Assembly (NCBI GenBank): GCA_003142185.1
Contig: PLOR01000083.1
Location: 73,666 to 136,913 of the forward strand
Origin: Bryobacterales bacterium
Lineage (GTDB): Bacteria > Acidobacteriota > Terriglobia > Bryobacterales > Bryobacteraceae
Direction: 5' to 3'
DNA length: 63,248 bases
The number at the start of each line of letters is the position of its first letter. Position 1 is the first letter of the stretch. The position numbers and the translations under genes are program-made. The notes below the pieces were generated by a model. The model saw only the letters and a program-made list of their open reading frames with translations, did not search any database and was not told where the DNA came from. Below, in pieces: positions 1 through 8,894 of this stretch.

Positions 1-88
1 GCGCTTAAGGGCCGGTTCATGTAGGGGCGGCTATGATAGATCCAGGACGAGAAAACTCGTCCAACCCTTTCAAGGAGAACCGCACAAA

Positions 89-244
89 ATGAAGAGATTG
101 ATGACTCTGATGCTTGGCTTGGCGTTCCTGGGCACGACCGTTGTCGTTTTCGCCGACGACGCTTCCACCACCACCACCAAGAAGACCGCCAAGACCAAGG
201 CCCCGAAGACGAAGAAGACCACGGCCGCCAAGACCACCGCATAA
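89..244 (+). CDS. Small secreted Lys/Thr-rich peptide
   Basis: This gene encodes a 51-residue peptide that I do not recognise as a named family. The N-terminus (MKRLMTLMLGLAFLGTTVVV, then FADDAS) is a typical signal peptide with a predicted cleavage after FA. The mature part is almost only Thr, Lys, Ala and Pro in KKT/KTK repeats and is therefore strongly basic and probably disordered. A good ribosome site (AAGGAGAA, 71-78) lies about 10 bases before the ATG, and a terminator-like hairpin follows at 275, so it looks like a real monocistronic gene. Similar Lys/Thr/Ala-rich exported peptides occur in Acidobacteria, but no function is known to me. A cell-surface, polyanion-binding or DNA-binding role is only a guess. 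Confidence 0.7.
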   Translation: MKRLMTLMLGLAFLGTTVVVFADDASTTTTKKTAKTKAPKTKKTTAAKTTA

Positions 245-274
245 TCGGCAGCCCATTCAGTTTGGAATTACCCG

Positions 275-318
275 AAAGCCGCGAGCAGCCATAAGTTGCC
301 GCGGCTTTCTTGTTGTTG
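275..318 (+). terminator. Rho-independent terminator-like hairpin
   Basis: AAAGCCGCG (275-283) and CGCGGCTTT (300-308) form a perfect 9-bp stem with a 16-base loop, followed by CTTGTTGTTG. It lies about 30 bases after the small peptide gene. The T-tract is interrupted, so the terminator role is likely but not certain. Confidence 0.6.
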
Positions 319-455
319 GAGCCTGCCGGTCCCACCCCAAGAAACCGGACCAGAACCCCCCCCGAGGCAGCCTTGCCCCGTCTTTCCCGCGTGTAACCTT
401 CAGTAAAGCAACGACGCCCCTAAATTTTGGAACCTTCCAGGTTTTGATCAAAGTC

Positions 456-1607
456 ATGAAATCTCTTGGAGCCATAGTTTTAGCGACGCTGTTTTGCGTC
501 GGCTTGGGAGCCCAGACGCCGGCCGCGCCAGTACGCGCGCGGGTGACGGGAATGGTCGTTAGCGTGGACGCCGCCGCCGCGCGGATCACGCTCAAGACGG
601 ACAAGGGCGACATGACGACCGTGACCACCACCGAGAAATCGTTCCTGCGGCGTCTGCCTCCCGGTGAGACCGACACGAAAAAGGCGACTCCGGTCAGTAT
701 GGGCGACATTGCGGCGGGCGACCGGGTGGCGGCGATTGGGCAGTTTGGGGCGGATCAAAAGTCATTCGAGGCACGCACGGTGTACGTGATGAGCAAGGCT
801 GACGTGGCCGAAGTGCATGCGAAGGAAGAGGAAGACTGGCAGAAGCGGGGGACAACGGGAATAGTCACTGCGGTAGACCCGGCGGCGAAGACCATCGTCA
901 TTAAGGCGGGGCGCGGCCAGTACACGGTCCAAGCGGCTGCGGCCACCCAACTTCTCCGCTATGCGCCGGATTCGGCGAAGCTGGCCGACGCCAAGCCGGG
1001 AACGCTGGGCGAGATTCGCGTGGGCGACGAACTGCATGCTCTGGGTGACAAGAGCGCGGACGGGACGGCGATCACGGCGGAAAAAGTGGTTTCGGGTTCG
1101 TTCCGGCAGATCGCGGCGACCATCGATGTGGTGGATGTGGCCGGCGGTACGCTGCGGGTCAAGGATCTGGCGACCAAGAAGCCGGAAGTGCTGAAGATCA
1201 CGCCGGATACGGTGATTCGCAAGCTGCCGGAACAGATGGCGGCGATGATGGCGCGGCGCTATAACGCCGCCGCGGCGGGAGCGGGCGGCGCCGCGGGGCC
1301 GCGCGGCGGAGGCGGGAATTGGCCGCAGGGCGCGGCGAGCGCGGGCCGCGGCTACGGCGGGCCGGGTGGCGGGCGTGGCGACATCAAGCAGATGCTGGAC
1401 CACCTGCCGGCGGCGCAACTGGCGGATCTGAAGCACGGCGACGCCATCATGGTCTCGACCACTGAAGGGACCGACGGCACTCACCTGACCGGCATCATGA
1501 TGCTGGCGGGAGTGGAGCCGCTGTTGACCGCATCGCCCAATTCGACCCGCGACATCATGGGCGGCTGGAATCTGGGCGGCGGTGGCGAGGGAGCCGAGGG
1601 CAACTAG
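456..1607 (+). CDS. Secreted DUF5666-type protein with Gly-rich linker
   Basis: The product is a 383-residue exported protein. The signal peptide is MKSLGAIVLATLFCVGLGAQ. Three repeats of a small beta-barrel-like unit follow (about residues 28-115, 130-210 and 215-275). Each has the pattern G-x-V-x-x-V-D-x-x-x-x-x-I-x-(V/L)-K followed by a G-D-x-(V/L) segment, which is typical of DUF5666. Residues about 275-305 are a Gly/Arg/Ala-rich low-complexity stretch, and a last repeat-like segment ends the protein. The open frame extends upstream, but the ATG at 456 is chosen because the signal peptide begins there. The next gene is a large TonB-dependent receptor with a similar Gly-rich insert, suggesting a shared envelope role. 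The biochemical function is unknown. Confidence 0.75.
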   Translation: MKSLGAIVLATLFCVGLGAQTPAAPVRARVTGMVVSVDAAAARITLKTDKGDMTTVTTTEKSFLRRLPPGETDTKKATPVSMGDIAAGDRVAAIGQFGADQKSFEARTVYVMSKADVAEVHAKEEEDWQKRGTTGIVTAVDPAAKTIVIKAGRGQYTVQAAAATQLLRYAPDSAKLADAKPGTLGEIRVGDELHALGDKSADGTAITAEKVVSGSFRQIAATIDVVDVAGGTLRVKDLATKKPEVLKITPDTVIRKLPEQMAAMMARRYNAAAAGAGGAAGPRGGGGNWPQGAASAGRGYGGPGGGRGDIKQMLDHLPAAQLADLKHGDAIMVSTTEGTDGTHLTGIMMLAGVEPLLTASPNSTRDIMGGWNLGGGGEGAEGN

Positions 1608-1648
1608 GGCTTGGCACGAAATAAACATGCCGAATCCTGGCGACCGAT

Positions 1649-1762
1649 GTGGCGCACGCACTCGTGCGTGCCGTGTCGAGACTCTTTTCGCCACTTGCTC
1701 GCGCATGGAAAGGCGGGCGTCGGCACCAGTGCCGACGCGGCACGCAAGGGTGCGTGCGCCAC
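1649..1762. repeat. Intergenic inverted-repeat element
   Basis: Two 25-base arms (1649-1673 and 1738-1762) are inverted copies of each other with 2 mismatches. Between them is a perfect 10-bp stem with a 2-base loop (1717-1738). Each arm is itself partly palindromic, so the transcript could fold as one long stem or as separate hairpins. No coding sequence is evident in 1608-1850. It resembles a REP/MITE-like extragenic element. Confidence 0.65.
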
Positions 1763-1850
1763 GCCGGAATGGCCCGGTAAATCCTTGACAGGCCCTATGA
1801 GCGGGGTACACCGCGGCGGCACGCAGGCAAGAGTTACGAACAGAGGAAGC

Positions 1851-4800
1851 ATGGTCAGAACGCGACGAATTCTCTTTTTTCTTTTGGTGGCGCTGCTGGG
1901 GGCAATCGGCCTTCCGGCGCAGACGGCAACCGGCGGCGTGCGCGGCGTGTTGATGGACGATTCCGGCGCCGTGATCCCGGCCACGAATGTGACGGTGGGG
2001 GGCGCGGGCGTCACCAGGACTCCGCAGACGCAGGCCGACGGCACCTTTTCCGTGCTGGGTCTGGCGCCCGGCCAGTACACCGTTTCGGTGACGTATCCGG
2101 GCTTCGCGTCGTTCTCGAAGATGGTCAGCGTGGGCGCCGGCGCGCCGGTGCAGATGTCGATCCGGCTGGCGGTGAGCGCGGAAAAACAGGAAGTGACGGT
2201 GCAGGCCGAGGCGGGACCTTCGGTGAGCGTGGAAGCCGACAACAACGCCACCGCGATTGTCATGAAGGGAGAAGATCTGGAGGCGCTCCCGGACGATCCC
2301 GACGATTTATCGGACGCGCTGCAGGCGCTGGCAGGGCCGGGCGCCGGTCCCAACGGCGGGCAGATTTACATCGACGGCTTCAGCGGCGGCCAGCTCCCAC
2401 CCAAGGAAACCATCCGCGAGATTCGCATCAACCAGAATCCTTTTTCGGCGGAATTCGACCGGCTCGGTTTCGGCCGCATCGAAATTCTCACCAAGCCGGG
2501 CACCGACAAGCTGCACGGCGCGCTATCGCTGAACGATTCCAACGCCGTCTTCGATTCGCGCAATCCGCTGGCGGCGAATAAGCCGGATTACTCGAACCGG
2601 ATGATCAGCGGCAATCTGGGGGGCAGTCTCAATAAAAAGACCTCATTCTTCCTGGATTTCAACCGGCGCGACATCACCGACAATTCGATCACCCACGCCA
2701 CCTATGTGGATCCTGCCACGCTCAGTCCGGTTGCGGTGGCGACGTCCATCGTCTCTCCTCTAACGTTCACCGAGCTGTCGCCGCGCATCGACTACCAGTT
2801 GAGCAAGAGCAACACGCTGACGGTGCGATTCGAGGAACGGTTCAATTCGAGGGACAACGCCGGCCTGGGCGGCACCAATCTGCCGCCGCCTTACACGAAC
2901 GGCCTAGCCTACAATACCAGCGGCAATGGGCAGAATCTGATGATCACGGAGGATTCGGTGCTGAGCCCGCACGCGGTCAACGAGACTCGGTTTCAATACT
3001 ATCGCAACTACAGCGCGTCGGCCGGCAACGAGATTCCGTCGCTTAACGTTACCGGTGCGTTCGTCACGGGTGGCAACGGCGTGGGGGATTCGCACGACAC
3101 CACCCACCACTTCGAGCTGACGAACTTCACGTTGATCTCGCACGGCACGCACACCATCAAAGTGGGCGGGCGCGTGCGGAGCGATAGCGACCAGAGCAAT
3201 TCCCCCGGTGGGTTTAACGGCTCGTTCAGTTTCCTGGGCGGTCTGACGCCGGAGCTGACAGGCTGCGGCAATCCGGGCGCCGCGAGCCTGATGACGTCCG
3301 TCGAACAGTACACCCAATTCCTGGCGCTCCAACAGCAGGATGGGTGCTCGGTGGCGCAGATTGAGGCGGAGGGCGGAGGCCCGTCGCGATATACGATTAA
3401 GACCGGCCTCGCCTACGTGAGCGAGCGCCGCTACGATGGCGCGCCATTTATCCAGGACGATTGGAAGGTGAAGCCCAACCTCACGCTGAGCCTGGGAATG
3501 CGCTATGAAGTGCAAACGCTCGAGAGCGATCATCGCGACGTAGCGCCGCGGCTCGGAATCGCTTGGGCACCCGGCTCGGCCAAGAAGGCGCCCTCGAAGA
3601 CGGTGTTTCGCGGCGGTGTGGGCATGTTTTACGACCGCATCGGGTTGGGCGATTTCGAAGCTTCGTACCTCAACAACGGCGTGAACCAGCTCCAATACAC
3701 GGTGTACAATCCGACGTTTTATACGAACAACGTTCCGTCCCTTTCCAGCCTGAGCGCGGGAGAGAATGCGAAGTACGTGGTGGACCCGAAGTTGCGCGCC
3801 GATTACAGCATGCAGGCCGCCATCGGCGTGGAGCGGCAATTGCCGCGCAACACCACGGCCTCGATGTTCTACACCTACAATCGCTCCGAGCACCTGGCGC
3901 AAACGGTGCCGATCAACTCGCCGGAGCCGGGGACCTTCAACCCGCTGGAGCCGCTCAGCGCGGCCAACGGCGCGTTCCCTTACGGCTACAACGCGGGCAA
4001 CATTTTCGAATACGAGTCCGGCGGGTATCTGCGGCAAAAGATGTTGATGGTGAACTTCAACACGCGTTTTAGCCGGCGGGTTTCGCTGTTCGGGAATTAT
4101 TCGCTGACCTATGCCAACGATCTGCCCTCGACTCCAACCGATCCATATGACTTCGCGCTGGATTACGGGCGCTCGAATCTCGACCGGCGGAACAATTTCA
4201 TACTGGTGGGATCGGTGACCGGGCCGAAGGGCATTCGGGTGGCGCCGTTTGTCGCGGTGCGGTCGGGCCAGCCGTACGATGTGCTGGCCGGGACGGACCT
4301 GTACGGCACGACGATCACCAACGCGCGCGCGGCTTTTGCGGCCGGCGCGCCGTGCGCCGGTTCCGCGGGCGTGGTTCTCCTGGGCGATGTGGTCTGCTCG
4401 CCGGCGGGCAACTTCACGACTTCGTATAACGTGGCGAACCCGGCCAATCTGGTTCCGCGAAACTACCTGACGATGCCGGGCCTGGTGTCGATCAATATGC
4501 GGATATACCGCGTGTTCGGCTTCGGCGCTATACGCGGCAGCCAGGCGCAGAGCAGTCGCGGCGGCGCAGGCTACGGTGGTCCGGGCGGAGGCGGTCCTCC
4601 CGGCGGTGGGCCTCCGGGCGGTGGCGGCATGAGAGGCGGCGGTGGTGGGGGCCGCGGCATGGGCAGCATGTTCGGCGACTCCACCGAGCACCGCTTCAAC
4701 CTGACGCTGGGCGTGAACTTCACCAACATCCTGAACCACTTCAATCCCGGCGGATACCAGGGCGTCATCACCTCGCCCTATTTCCTGGAAGCCACCGGCG

Positions 4801-4901
4801 TGAACACCGGATTCGGCGGCGGGTTCCCGGGTGGCGGCGGCATGGCCGGATCGACGGCTAACAACCGCCGCATCGATTTCCAGACGCGATTAACGTTCTA
4901 G
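1851..4901 (+). CDS. Oar-like TonB-dependent receptor with carboxypeptidase-regulatory domain
   Basis: The product is a 1016-residue outer-membrane protein. A signal peptide (residues 1-23, ending LPAQ) is followed by a carboxypeptidase-regulatory beta-sandwich (about 28-115; GVLMDDSGAVIPATNVTV, then DGTFSVLGLAPGQYTVSV). A plug domain follows (about 120-220; IYIDGFSGGQLPPKETIREI and FGRIEILTKPGTDKLHGALS), then a long beta-barrel to the C-terminal F (RIDFQTRLTF). A Gly/Pro-rich low-complexity insert lies near residues 900-945. This is the architecture of the Oar-like receptors that are expanded in Acidobacteria, thought to import oligomers such as glycans or peptides. The start is the ATG preceded by AGAGGAAG; the open frame runs further upstream through the inverted repeat, which is unlikely to be coding. 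The substrate cannot be told. Confidence 0.88.
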   Translation: MVRTRRILFFLLVALLGAIGLPAQTATGGVRGVLMDDSGAVIPATNVTVGGAGVTRTPQTQADGTFSVLGLAPGQYTVSVTYPGFASFSKMVSVGAGAPVQMSIRLAVSAEKQEVTVQAEAGPSVSVEADNNATAIVMKGEDLEALPDDPDDLSDALQALAGPGAGPNGGQIYIDGFSGGQLPPKETIREIRINQNPFSAEFDRLGFGRIEILTKPGTDKLHGALSLNDSNAVFDSRNPLAANKPDYSNRMISGNLGGSLNKKTSFFLDFNRRDITDNSITHATYVDPATLSPVAVATSIVSPLTFTELSPRIDYQLSKSNTLTVRFEERFNSRDNAGLGGTNLPPPYTNGLAYNTSGNGQNLMITEDSVLSPHAVNETRFQYYRNYSASAGNEIPSLNVTGAFVTGGNGVGDSHDTTHHFELTNFTLISHGTHTIKVGGRVRSDSDQSNSPGGFNGSFSFLGGLTPELTGCGNPGAASLMTSVEQYTQFLALQQQDGCSVAQIEAEGGGPSRYTIKTGLAYVSERRYDGAPFIQDDWKVKPNLTLSLGMRYEVQTLESDHRDVAPRLGIAWAPGSAKKAPSKTVFRGGVGMFYDRIGLGDFEASYLNNGVNQLQYTVYNPTFYTNNVPSLSSLSAGENAKYVVDPKLRADYSMQAAIGVERQLPRNTTASMFYTYNRSEHLAQTVPINSPEPGTFNPLEPLSAANGAFPYGYNAGNIFEYESGGYLRQKMLMVNFNTRFSRRVSLFGNYSLTYANDLPSTPTDPYDFALDYGRSNLDRRNNFILVGSVTGPKGIRVAPFVAVRSGQPYDVLAGTDLYGTTITNARAAFAAGAPCAGSAGVVLLGDVVCSPAGNFTTSYNVANPANLVPRNYLTMPGLVSINMRIYRVFGFGAIRGSQAQSSRGGAGYGGPGGGGPPGGGPPGGGGMRGGGGGGRGMGSMFGDSTEHRFNLTLGVNFTNILNHFNPGGYQGVITSPYFLEATGVNTGFGGGFPGGGGMAGSTANNRRIDFQTRLTF

Positions 4902-4948
4902 TGTCCTGTCTCACACGTTCGCAACATGATTCCAGAGCTTTGTATCAG

Positions 4949-4968
4949 GGCACGGCTTCAGCCGTGCC
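4949..4968. repeat. Perfect hairpin, dispersed palindrome type
   Basis: GGCACGGCT-TC-AGCCGTGCC is a perfect 9-bp stem with a 2-base loop, about 48 bases after the receptor gene. A related half-site (CACGGCT) recurs at about 5057 and 5090. The interval 4902-5094 holds no gene that I can support. The element may terminate the receptor transcript, although no T-tract follows. Confidence 0.5.
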
Positions 4969-5094
4969 GGCATGGGATCTACTAAACATGGCCTTTAGGC
5001 CCTGCAATAGGGCGACAGCCTCGTGGGGTTTTTGTCAACGAACTTCAGAGACGCACCACGGCTGAAGTGACAGCCCGCGCCACGGCTAAGCGCG

Positions 5095-6210
5095 CTAGCC
5101 GGTGTCGGCTTCGGTGGGCTCGACCAACCTGTCGACGTGAACGCTGTATATGGCGGGGTGGCCGTCGCGATCGCTCTGGAAGATCACGCGCCGGCTGTCG
5201 GGGGAAAAGACCGGCGCCACGGTCTCCGGGTTGGCGGCTTTGTGCTCGCACAGAGTGAATTCGCGGCGGGTGATGCGCAGCAGCAACAGCACCGTGGGCG
5301 AGCTCCGGTTGGCGCTGGCTCCGACGAACACGGACGCATCGCGGTTGGCGCCGAAGCAGGCGAACTGGCTGGTCTTGGCGACCAGGCGGTCGGCGGCGGC
5401 ATCGGGCGAGAACTCGCGAATGGCGTTCAACTGCGCTGGGTCATCCGGCAGGTTCAAGTATTGGATGTTCTTGCCGTCCGGGCTCCACAGGACGGAGCCG
5501 ATGCGGCCCGCCGCCAGCTTGAGCCGGCGGTTGTTGGCGCCGCTTGCATCCATCAGCCAGAGCGCCTCCCCGGTTTGCCGGTACAAAATCTGATCGCGGC
5601 CGGGCCGCGCCAGCGGATGCTCGATGGCAAACCGCGCTTCGATCGCGGTGCTGGAAATGCCTTGTGCCAGGGAGACGGCCCGCAAACGGGAGCCTTCGCC
5701 GCGCCGCTCGGCGAAAAGTGCGTGCGCGCCGTCCGGCGTGAGGCTCATTCCAGGACAACGTTCCCAGCCGTCCGGAATCCGGTAGATTTCACGCTGCCGC
5801 AGAGTGGCCAGGCTGACGTGGAGCAGAGATCGCCCGGCAAAGCAGCAGAATGACCGGCTGTCGGAGGAAAGCGCCAGCGACGCGACGTCCAGTTCCGCGA
5901 CCTCGGTCAACTGGCGCGCCTCGCCGGTCTTCAGGTCGATGCGGAAGGCTTGCGGCTGGCCAGTGCGGTCGCTGCCATAGAGCAGGCCGGTGTTGTTGCG
6001 CGCCACGGCGCGGTTGTAATAAGCCGGCAGTGCGCTCGAATACGCGGGATCGGTGAGGCGAACGACTTCGAGCTCGGTGGTGGGGTCCTGGTAGCGCAGC
6101 CACTCCGGAGCGAGCGCAGCGCCCTTCTGGCTCTGCGCGGCCAGCCTAGGGGCGGCCAGCGCGAAAGCGAGGAACGCCCTGCGCGAGGCTCGGCTCGCGG
6201 TACCCGCCAT
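5095..6210 (-). CDS. Exported beta-propeller protein, oligogalacturonate-lyase-like
   Basis: The product is a 371-residue protein. The N-terminus (ASRASRRAFLAFALAAPRLAAQ) looks like a Tat-type signal with SRRAFL. The rest is built of WD40/TolB-like propeller blades with recurring S-P-D-G-(K/R) turns (VLWSPDGKNIQYL, VFSPDSRRVIFQSDRDG). The segment GLLYGSDRTGQPQAFRIDL plus TGEARQLTE closely resembles the oligogalacturonate lyase (Pectate_lyase22) family, which cleaves unsaturated digalacturonate in pectin breakdown. A generic TolB-like protein is the alternative. The start is placed at the ATG that gives the signal peptide; the open frame continues 63 codons upstream without a signal. It is transcribed divergently from the PAP2 gene. 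Confidence 0.6.
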   Translation of the reverse strand: MAGTASRASRRAFLAFALAAPRLAAQSQKGAALAPEWLRYQDPTTELEVVRLTDPAYSSALPAYYNRAVARNNTGLLYGSDRTGQPQAFRIDLKTGEARQLTEVAELDVASLALSSDSRSFCCFAGRSLLHVSLATLRQREIYRIPDGWERCPGMSLTPDGAHALFAERRGEGSRLRAVSLAQGISSTAIEARFAIEHPLARPGRDQILYRQTGEALWLMDASGANNRRLKLAAGRIGSVLWSPDGKNIQYLNLPDDPAQLNAIREFSPDAAADRLVAKTSQFACFGANRDASVFVGASANRSSPTVLLLLRITRREFTLCEHKAANPETVAPVFSPDSRRVIFQSDRDGHPAIYSVHVDRLVEPTEADTG

Positions 6211-6310
6211 GATTCGATGGTAGCAACAGAGGCCGCAGGAGACGGATTGGGGCGGGGAAGCGGCCAGCGGATATCTGGACATTTCAAAGACGATCGGGTA
6301 CCCTTCATCT

Positions 6311-7594
6311 GTGCAATCGGGAAAGCGCCTCGCAGGACCCTTGCGGCGCCATTCAATGTGGACGGAGAGAGACGGCAACCGCGCGTTGGATGCAGCCAAG
6401 CCGTTGCTGCTGGCTTTGGCGCTACTCGCCGTCGCACTTGCATTGCTGAATGGCCTGCTGGCTTCCTTAGGCGAAAGTCCGCAGTTCTCATTTACGCTCG
6501 CTGGTTCCTTTGCGCTCTACCTGGCAACGCGACCTTCCCGAAATGAGGTTGGCGTTACGTTTCTGCTGGGCGTGGCGCTTCGCCTGGCTTATGGGGCAAC
6601 CTATGGCGTCAAGCCGTATTTTGGTTCGGTGCCGATCGTTTTCGCCGGATTCCTGGGCGTTGCAAGCTTGCTGGTGTTGGCTTACAAGGCCTTGCGAAAC
6701 AAACGCTTTTCGGCGTTTGGGACGGCGGCATTTTTTCCATTCGTCAATATCATGGTTGGCTTCATACTGCCCGTCGGCAATCGCTTATCTCCAGTTACTT
6801 TCGATACTCACCTGCTTGCCGCGGACGGCGTTCTCGGATTTCAGCCGAGTTTCGTTCTCGGCAGCATGGTCTACGGGCGCCCGCTGCTTTGGGACCTCGC
6901 CTCCACCGTGTATTTCGCGCTGCCCTTTGCGGTTGCCCTATTGTGCGCCGTCCAGCTAGAGGAGAGATTTAGCGAAGTCCGTCGTCTATTGTGGTTGTTC
7001 GGACTAATGAGTGTAGTGGGATTCTCCGTTTATGCGGTATGCCCGGCTATGGGGCCGATCTACGCATTCCGCGACTGGTTTCCGCTGAAACCTCCGCGCC
7101 TGTCAGGTCTCGCCCTGGGCGCGGCACTCTCCGTCCCGAGCGCGCCGCGCAACGCGATGCCGTCTTTGCATTTCAGCGCGGCTCTGCTGGTTTTTTGGAA
7201 TACCTCGCATATGCGCAAGGCCGGCCGGATTGCAGCGGGACTGTTCCTGGCGGGAACGGCATTCGCCGTTCTGGCGTTGGGCGAGCACTACCTGATTGAT
7301 ATAATCGTCGCGGTTCCTTTCGCTCTGGTGTTTCAAGCAGCTCTTGGACACCCCGGCGCCGGGAATGCGCGGGCCCGGTATTTCGCGGCGCTGAGCGCCG
7401 CATTGATGTTCGCATGGCTGCTCATGCTGCGTTTCCGGATACACTCGCTGGTCGCGTGGCCGGCCCTGACGTGGACGGCCATCGTCGTCACGCTTGGATT
7501 CTCGGTCTGGGCGCGTCACGCTCTGTTGGCGAAAAGCGGCCAGCCCCGTGGAATTCGCTCCAGGACAGCCGCGGAAGGGCCGGACGACTTGTAA
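6311..7594 (+). CDS. PAP2-family membrane phosphatase
   Basis: The product is an integral membrane protein of 427 residues with about ten hydrophobic segments. It carries the PAP2-type signature: PSAPRNAMPSLHFSAALLVF (PSLH core, about residues 277-296) followed by GEHYLIDIIVAVPFA (H-x3-D, about 325-340). These are the phosphatase motifs C2 and C3 of lipid phosphatases and inositol-phosphorylceramide synthase-like enzymes, so it probably dephosphorylates a lipid or transfers a phospho head group at the membrane. The start is uncertain: GTG 6311 or ATG 6356, neither with a clear ribosome site. It is followed 46 bases later by a GT87-like gene, suggesting a membrane-lipid or glycolipid role. Confidence 0.72.
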   Translation: MQSGKRLAGPLRRHSMWTERDGNRALDAAKPLLLALALLAVALALLNGLLASLGESPQFSFTLAGSFALYLATRPSRNEVGVTFLLGVALRLAYGATYGVKPYFGSVPIVFAGFLGVASLLVLAYKALRNKRFSAFGTAAFFPFVNIMVGFILPVGNRLSPVTFDTHLLAADGVLGFQPSFVLGSMVYGRPLLWDLASTVYFALPFAVALLCAVQLEERFSEVRRLLWLFGLMSVVGFSVYAVCPAMGPIYAFRDWFPLKPPRLSGLALGAALSVPSAPRNAMPSLHFSAALLVFWNTSHMRKAGRIAAGLFLAGTAFAVLALGEHYLIDIIVAVPFALVFQAALGHPGAGNARARYFAALSAALMFAWLLMLRFRIHSLVAWPALTWTAIVVTLGFSVWARHALLAKSGQPRGIRSRTAAEGPDDL

Positions 7595-7640
7595 TCATGA
7601 GGCACACGCAGTGCGCGGGCGAACCCGGCGCAACAAAAGG

Positions 7641-8795
7641 ATGAATCTGGCACAAGGATTTACGCTCGACGAAGCGCTTTGCCGCAAGAACCCGGCTGCC
7701 GCCATTGCCGTTGGCATCTTCTGCGCTCTAGGATTGGCGCTCAACGTCTGGTTCGGGGTGCTCAATAGCAAGGGCTTCGGGCTGGACTACAAGCAATTCT
7801 ATGCCGCCAGCCACCTTGCCGGCACCGGCCATGTTTACGATCCGGATGCTTTGCTGAAGGCAGGTGCCACGGGCGGGATGAGCAGCCGTCTGCCCGTTGT
7901 ACTCTACGGGCACAAGCTTTTCAGCGGTCTGCCGCGTGGCGTAGCGCGCGCCATGTGGACGGCTTGCACGATTGTGGCCATGCTCGCTTTCGCCGCCTTC
8001 TGGCCCGGCACATGGCGGTGGCTCATGTGGACTGCGGTTGCTTGGTCGACGCCGGCAGCCTTGGCCATTCTGTACGGCCAGGATTCCAGCCTTTGGTTGA
8101 TGTTTGCCGCCATCGGGCTGTTTTTGATGGAGCGGAAGAGGCCGTGGAGCGCCGGCGTCGCGTTCTCGCTGTGCATCTGCAAGTTCCACCTCGCGGTGGG
8201 GATTCCCATCCTGCTGGTGGCGCAGAAACGCTGGAAGACTCTGATCGCCGGGGCCATAGCTACCGCGGTGCTGCTTGCCTGCTGCTTCTCGATTGAAGGG
8301 CCTCAGTGGCCGATCGCGTACTGGAGGATGTCGCGCATGGAGGGATTCGACCAGGCGGTTGGACGCATGCCCAATTTCCACGGCATCGCTTCCTGGCTGC
8401 CGTGGGCGGCGCCAATTCAGATTGCCTTAACAGCCGCGCTGGTGCTGATCCTCTGGCTGAGACTTCGCGCCACGAACGACCTTGGCGCGGCCGGCGCGGT
8501 GGTGGCCGCAGGTGGTCTGGTCCTCTCGCCCCATGCCTATGCGTACGATCTAGTGCTCCTGATACCACTCACGGTGGTGACGATCCAGCGGCCAACCGTG
8601 CCGCGCTGGCTGAAGCGGTGGGCTTTTGCGATGCTCTCCCCACTGCCGATGCTTTTGCTCTTGACGTCGAAGCCATGGCTAGGGCAGGTATCGATTGCCG
8701 CATTTGTGGTGACCGCCATCGTCGCCGGCAGAGCGGATCCGCTCAGCCCTGCGGTGGCCCGCGGAGGCGTGGCCGCCCAAGTCGCTCATTCGTGA
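7641..8795 (+). CDS. GT87/DUF2029-type polyprenyl-phosphate-sugar glycosyltransferase
   Basis: The product is a 384-residue polytopic membrane protein. Its N-terminal loop after the first membrane helix (FGLDYKQFYAASHLAGTGHVYDPD) has the D-Y-x-x-(F/Y)-Y acidic pattern of GT-C fold, GT87-type enzymes. These use polyprenyl-phosphate mannose or a similar donor outside the membrane. Further features are the GQDSSLWLMF segment and multiple Trp-rich helices. The start is the ATG that directly follows AAAAGG. The codons upstream are open but Arg-rich and overlap the PAP2 gene, so they were left out. Acceptor and donor cannot be told. Confidence 0.68.
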   Translation: MNLAQGFTLDEALCRKNPAAAIAVGIFCALGLALNVWFGVLNSKGFGLDYKQFYAASHLAGTGHVYDPDALLKAGATGGMSSRLPVVLYGHKLFSGLPRGVARAMWTACTIVAMLAFAAFWPGTWRWLMWTAVAWSTPAALAILYGQDSSLWLMFAAIGLFLMERKRPWSAGVAFSLCICKFHLAVGIPILLVAQKRWKTLIAGAIATAVLLACCFSIEGPQWPIAYWRMSRMEGFDQAVGRMPNFHGIASWLPWAAPIQIALTAALVLILWLRLRATNDLGAAGAVVAAGGLVLSPHAYAYDLVLLIPLTVVTIQRPTVPRWLKRWAFAMLSPLPMLLLLTSKPWLGQVSIAAFVVTAIVAGRADPLSPAVARGGVAAQVAHS

Positions 8796-8894
8796 TATCT
8801 GCCACAGCGATCCTCCGAAGGAGAGAGCGCGAGACGCGGGATCGCCACGGAGTAAAATAGAAATTACGGACTTTTCCCTCTCATCGAGAACTGC

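Noticed and set aside
2904-4739. A 611-codon minus-strand open frame opposite the TonB-dependent receptor
   Set aside because: Antisense shadow; no family pattern, while the receptor has plug and barrel signatures throughout.
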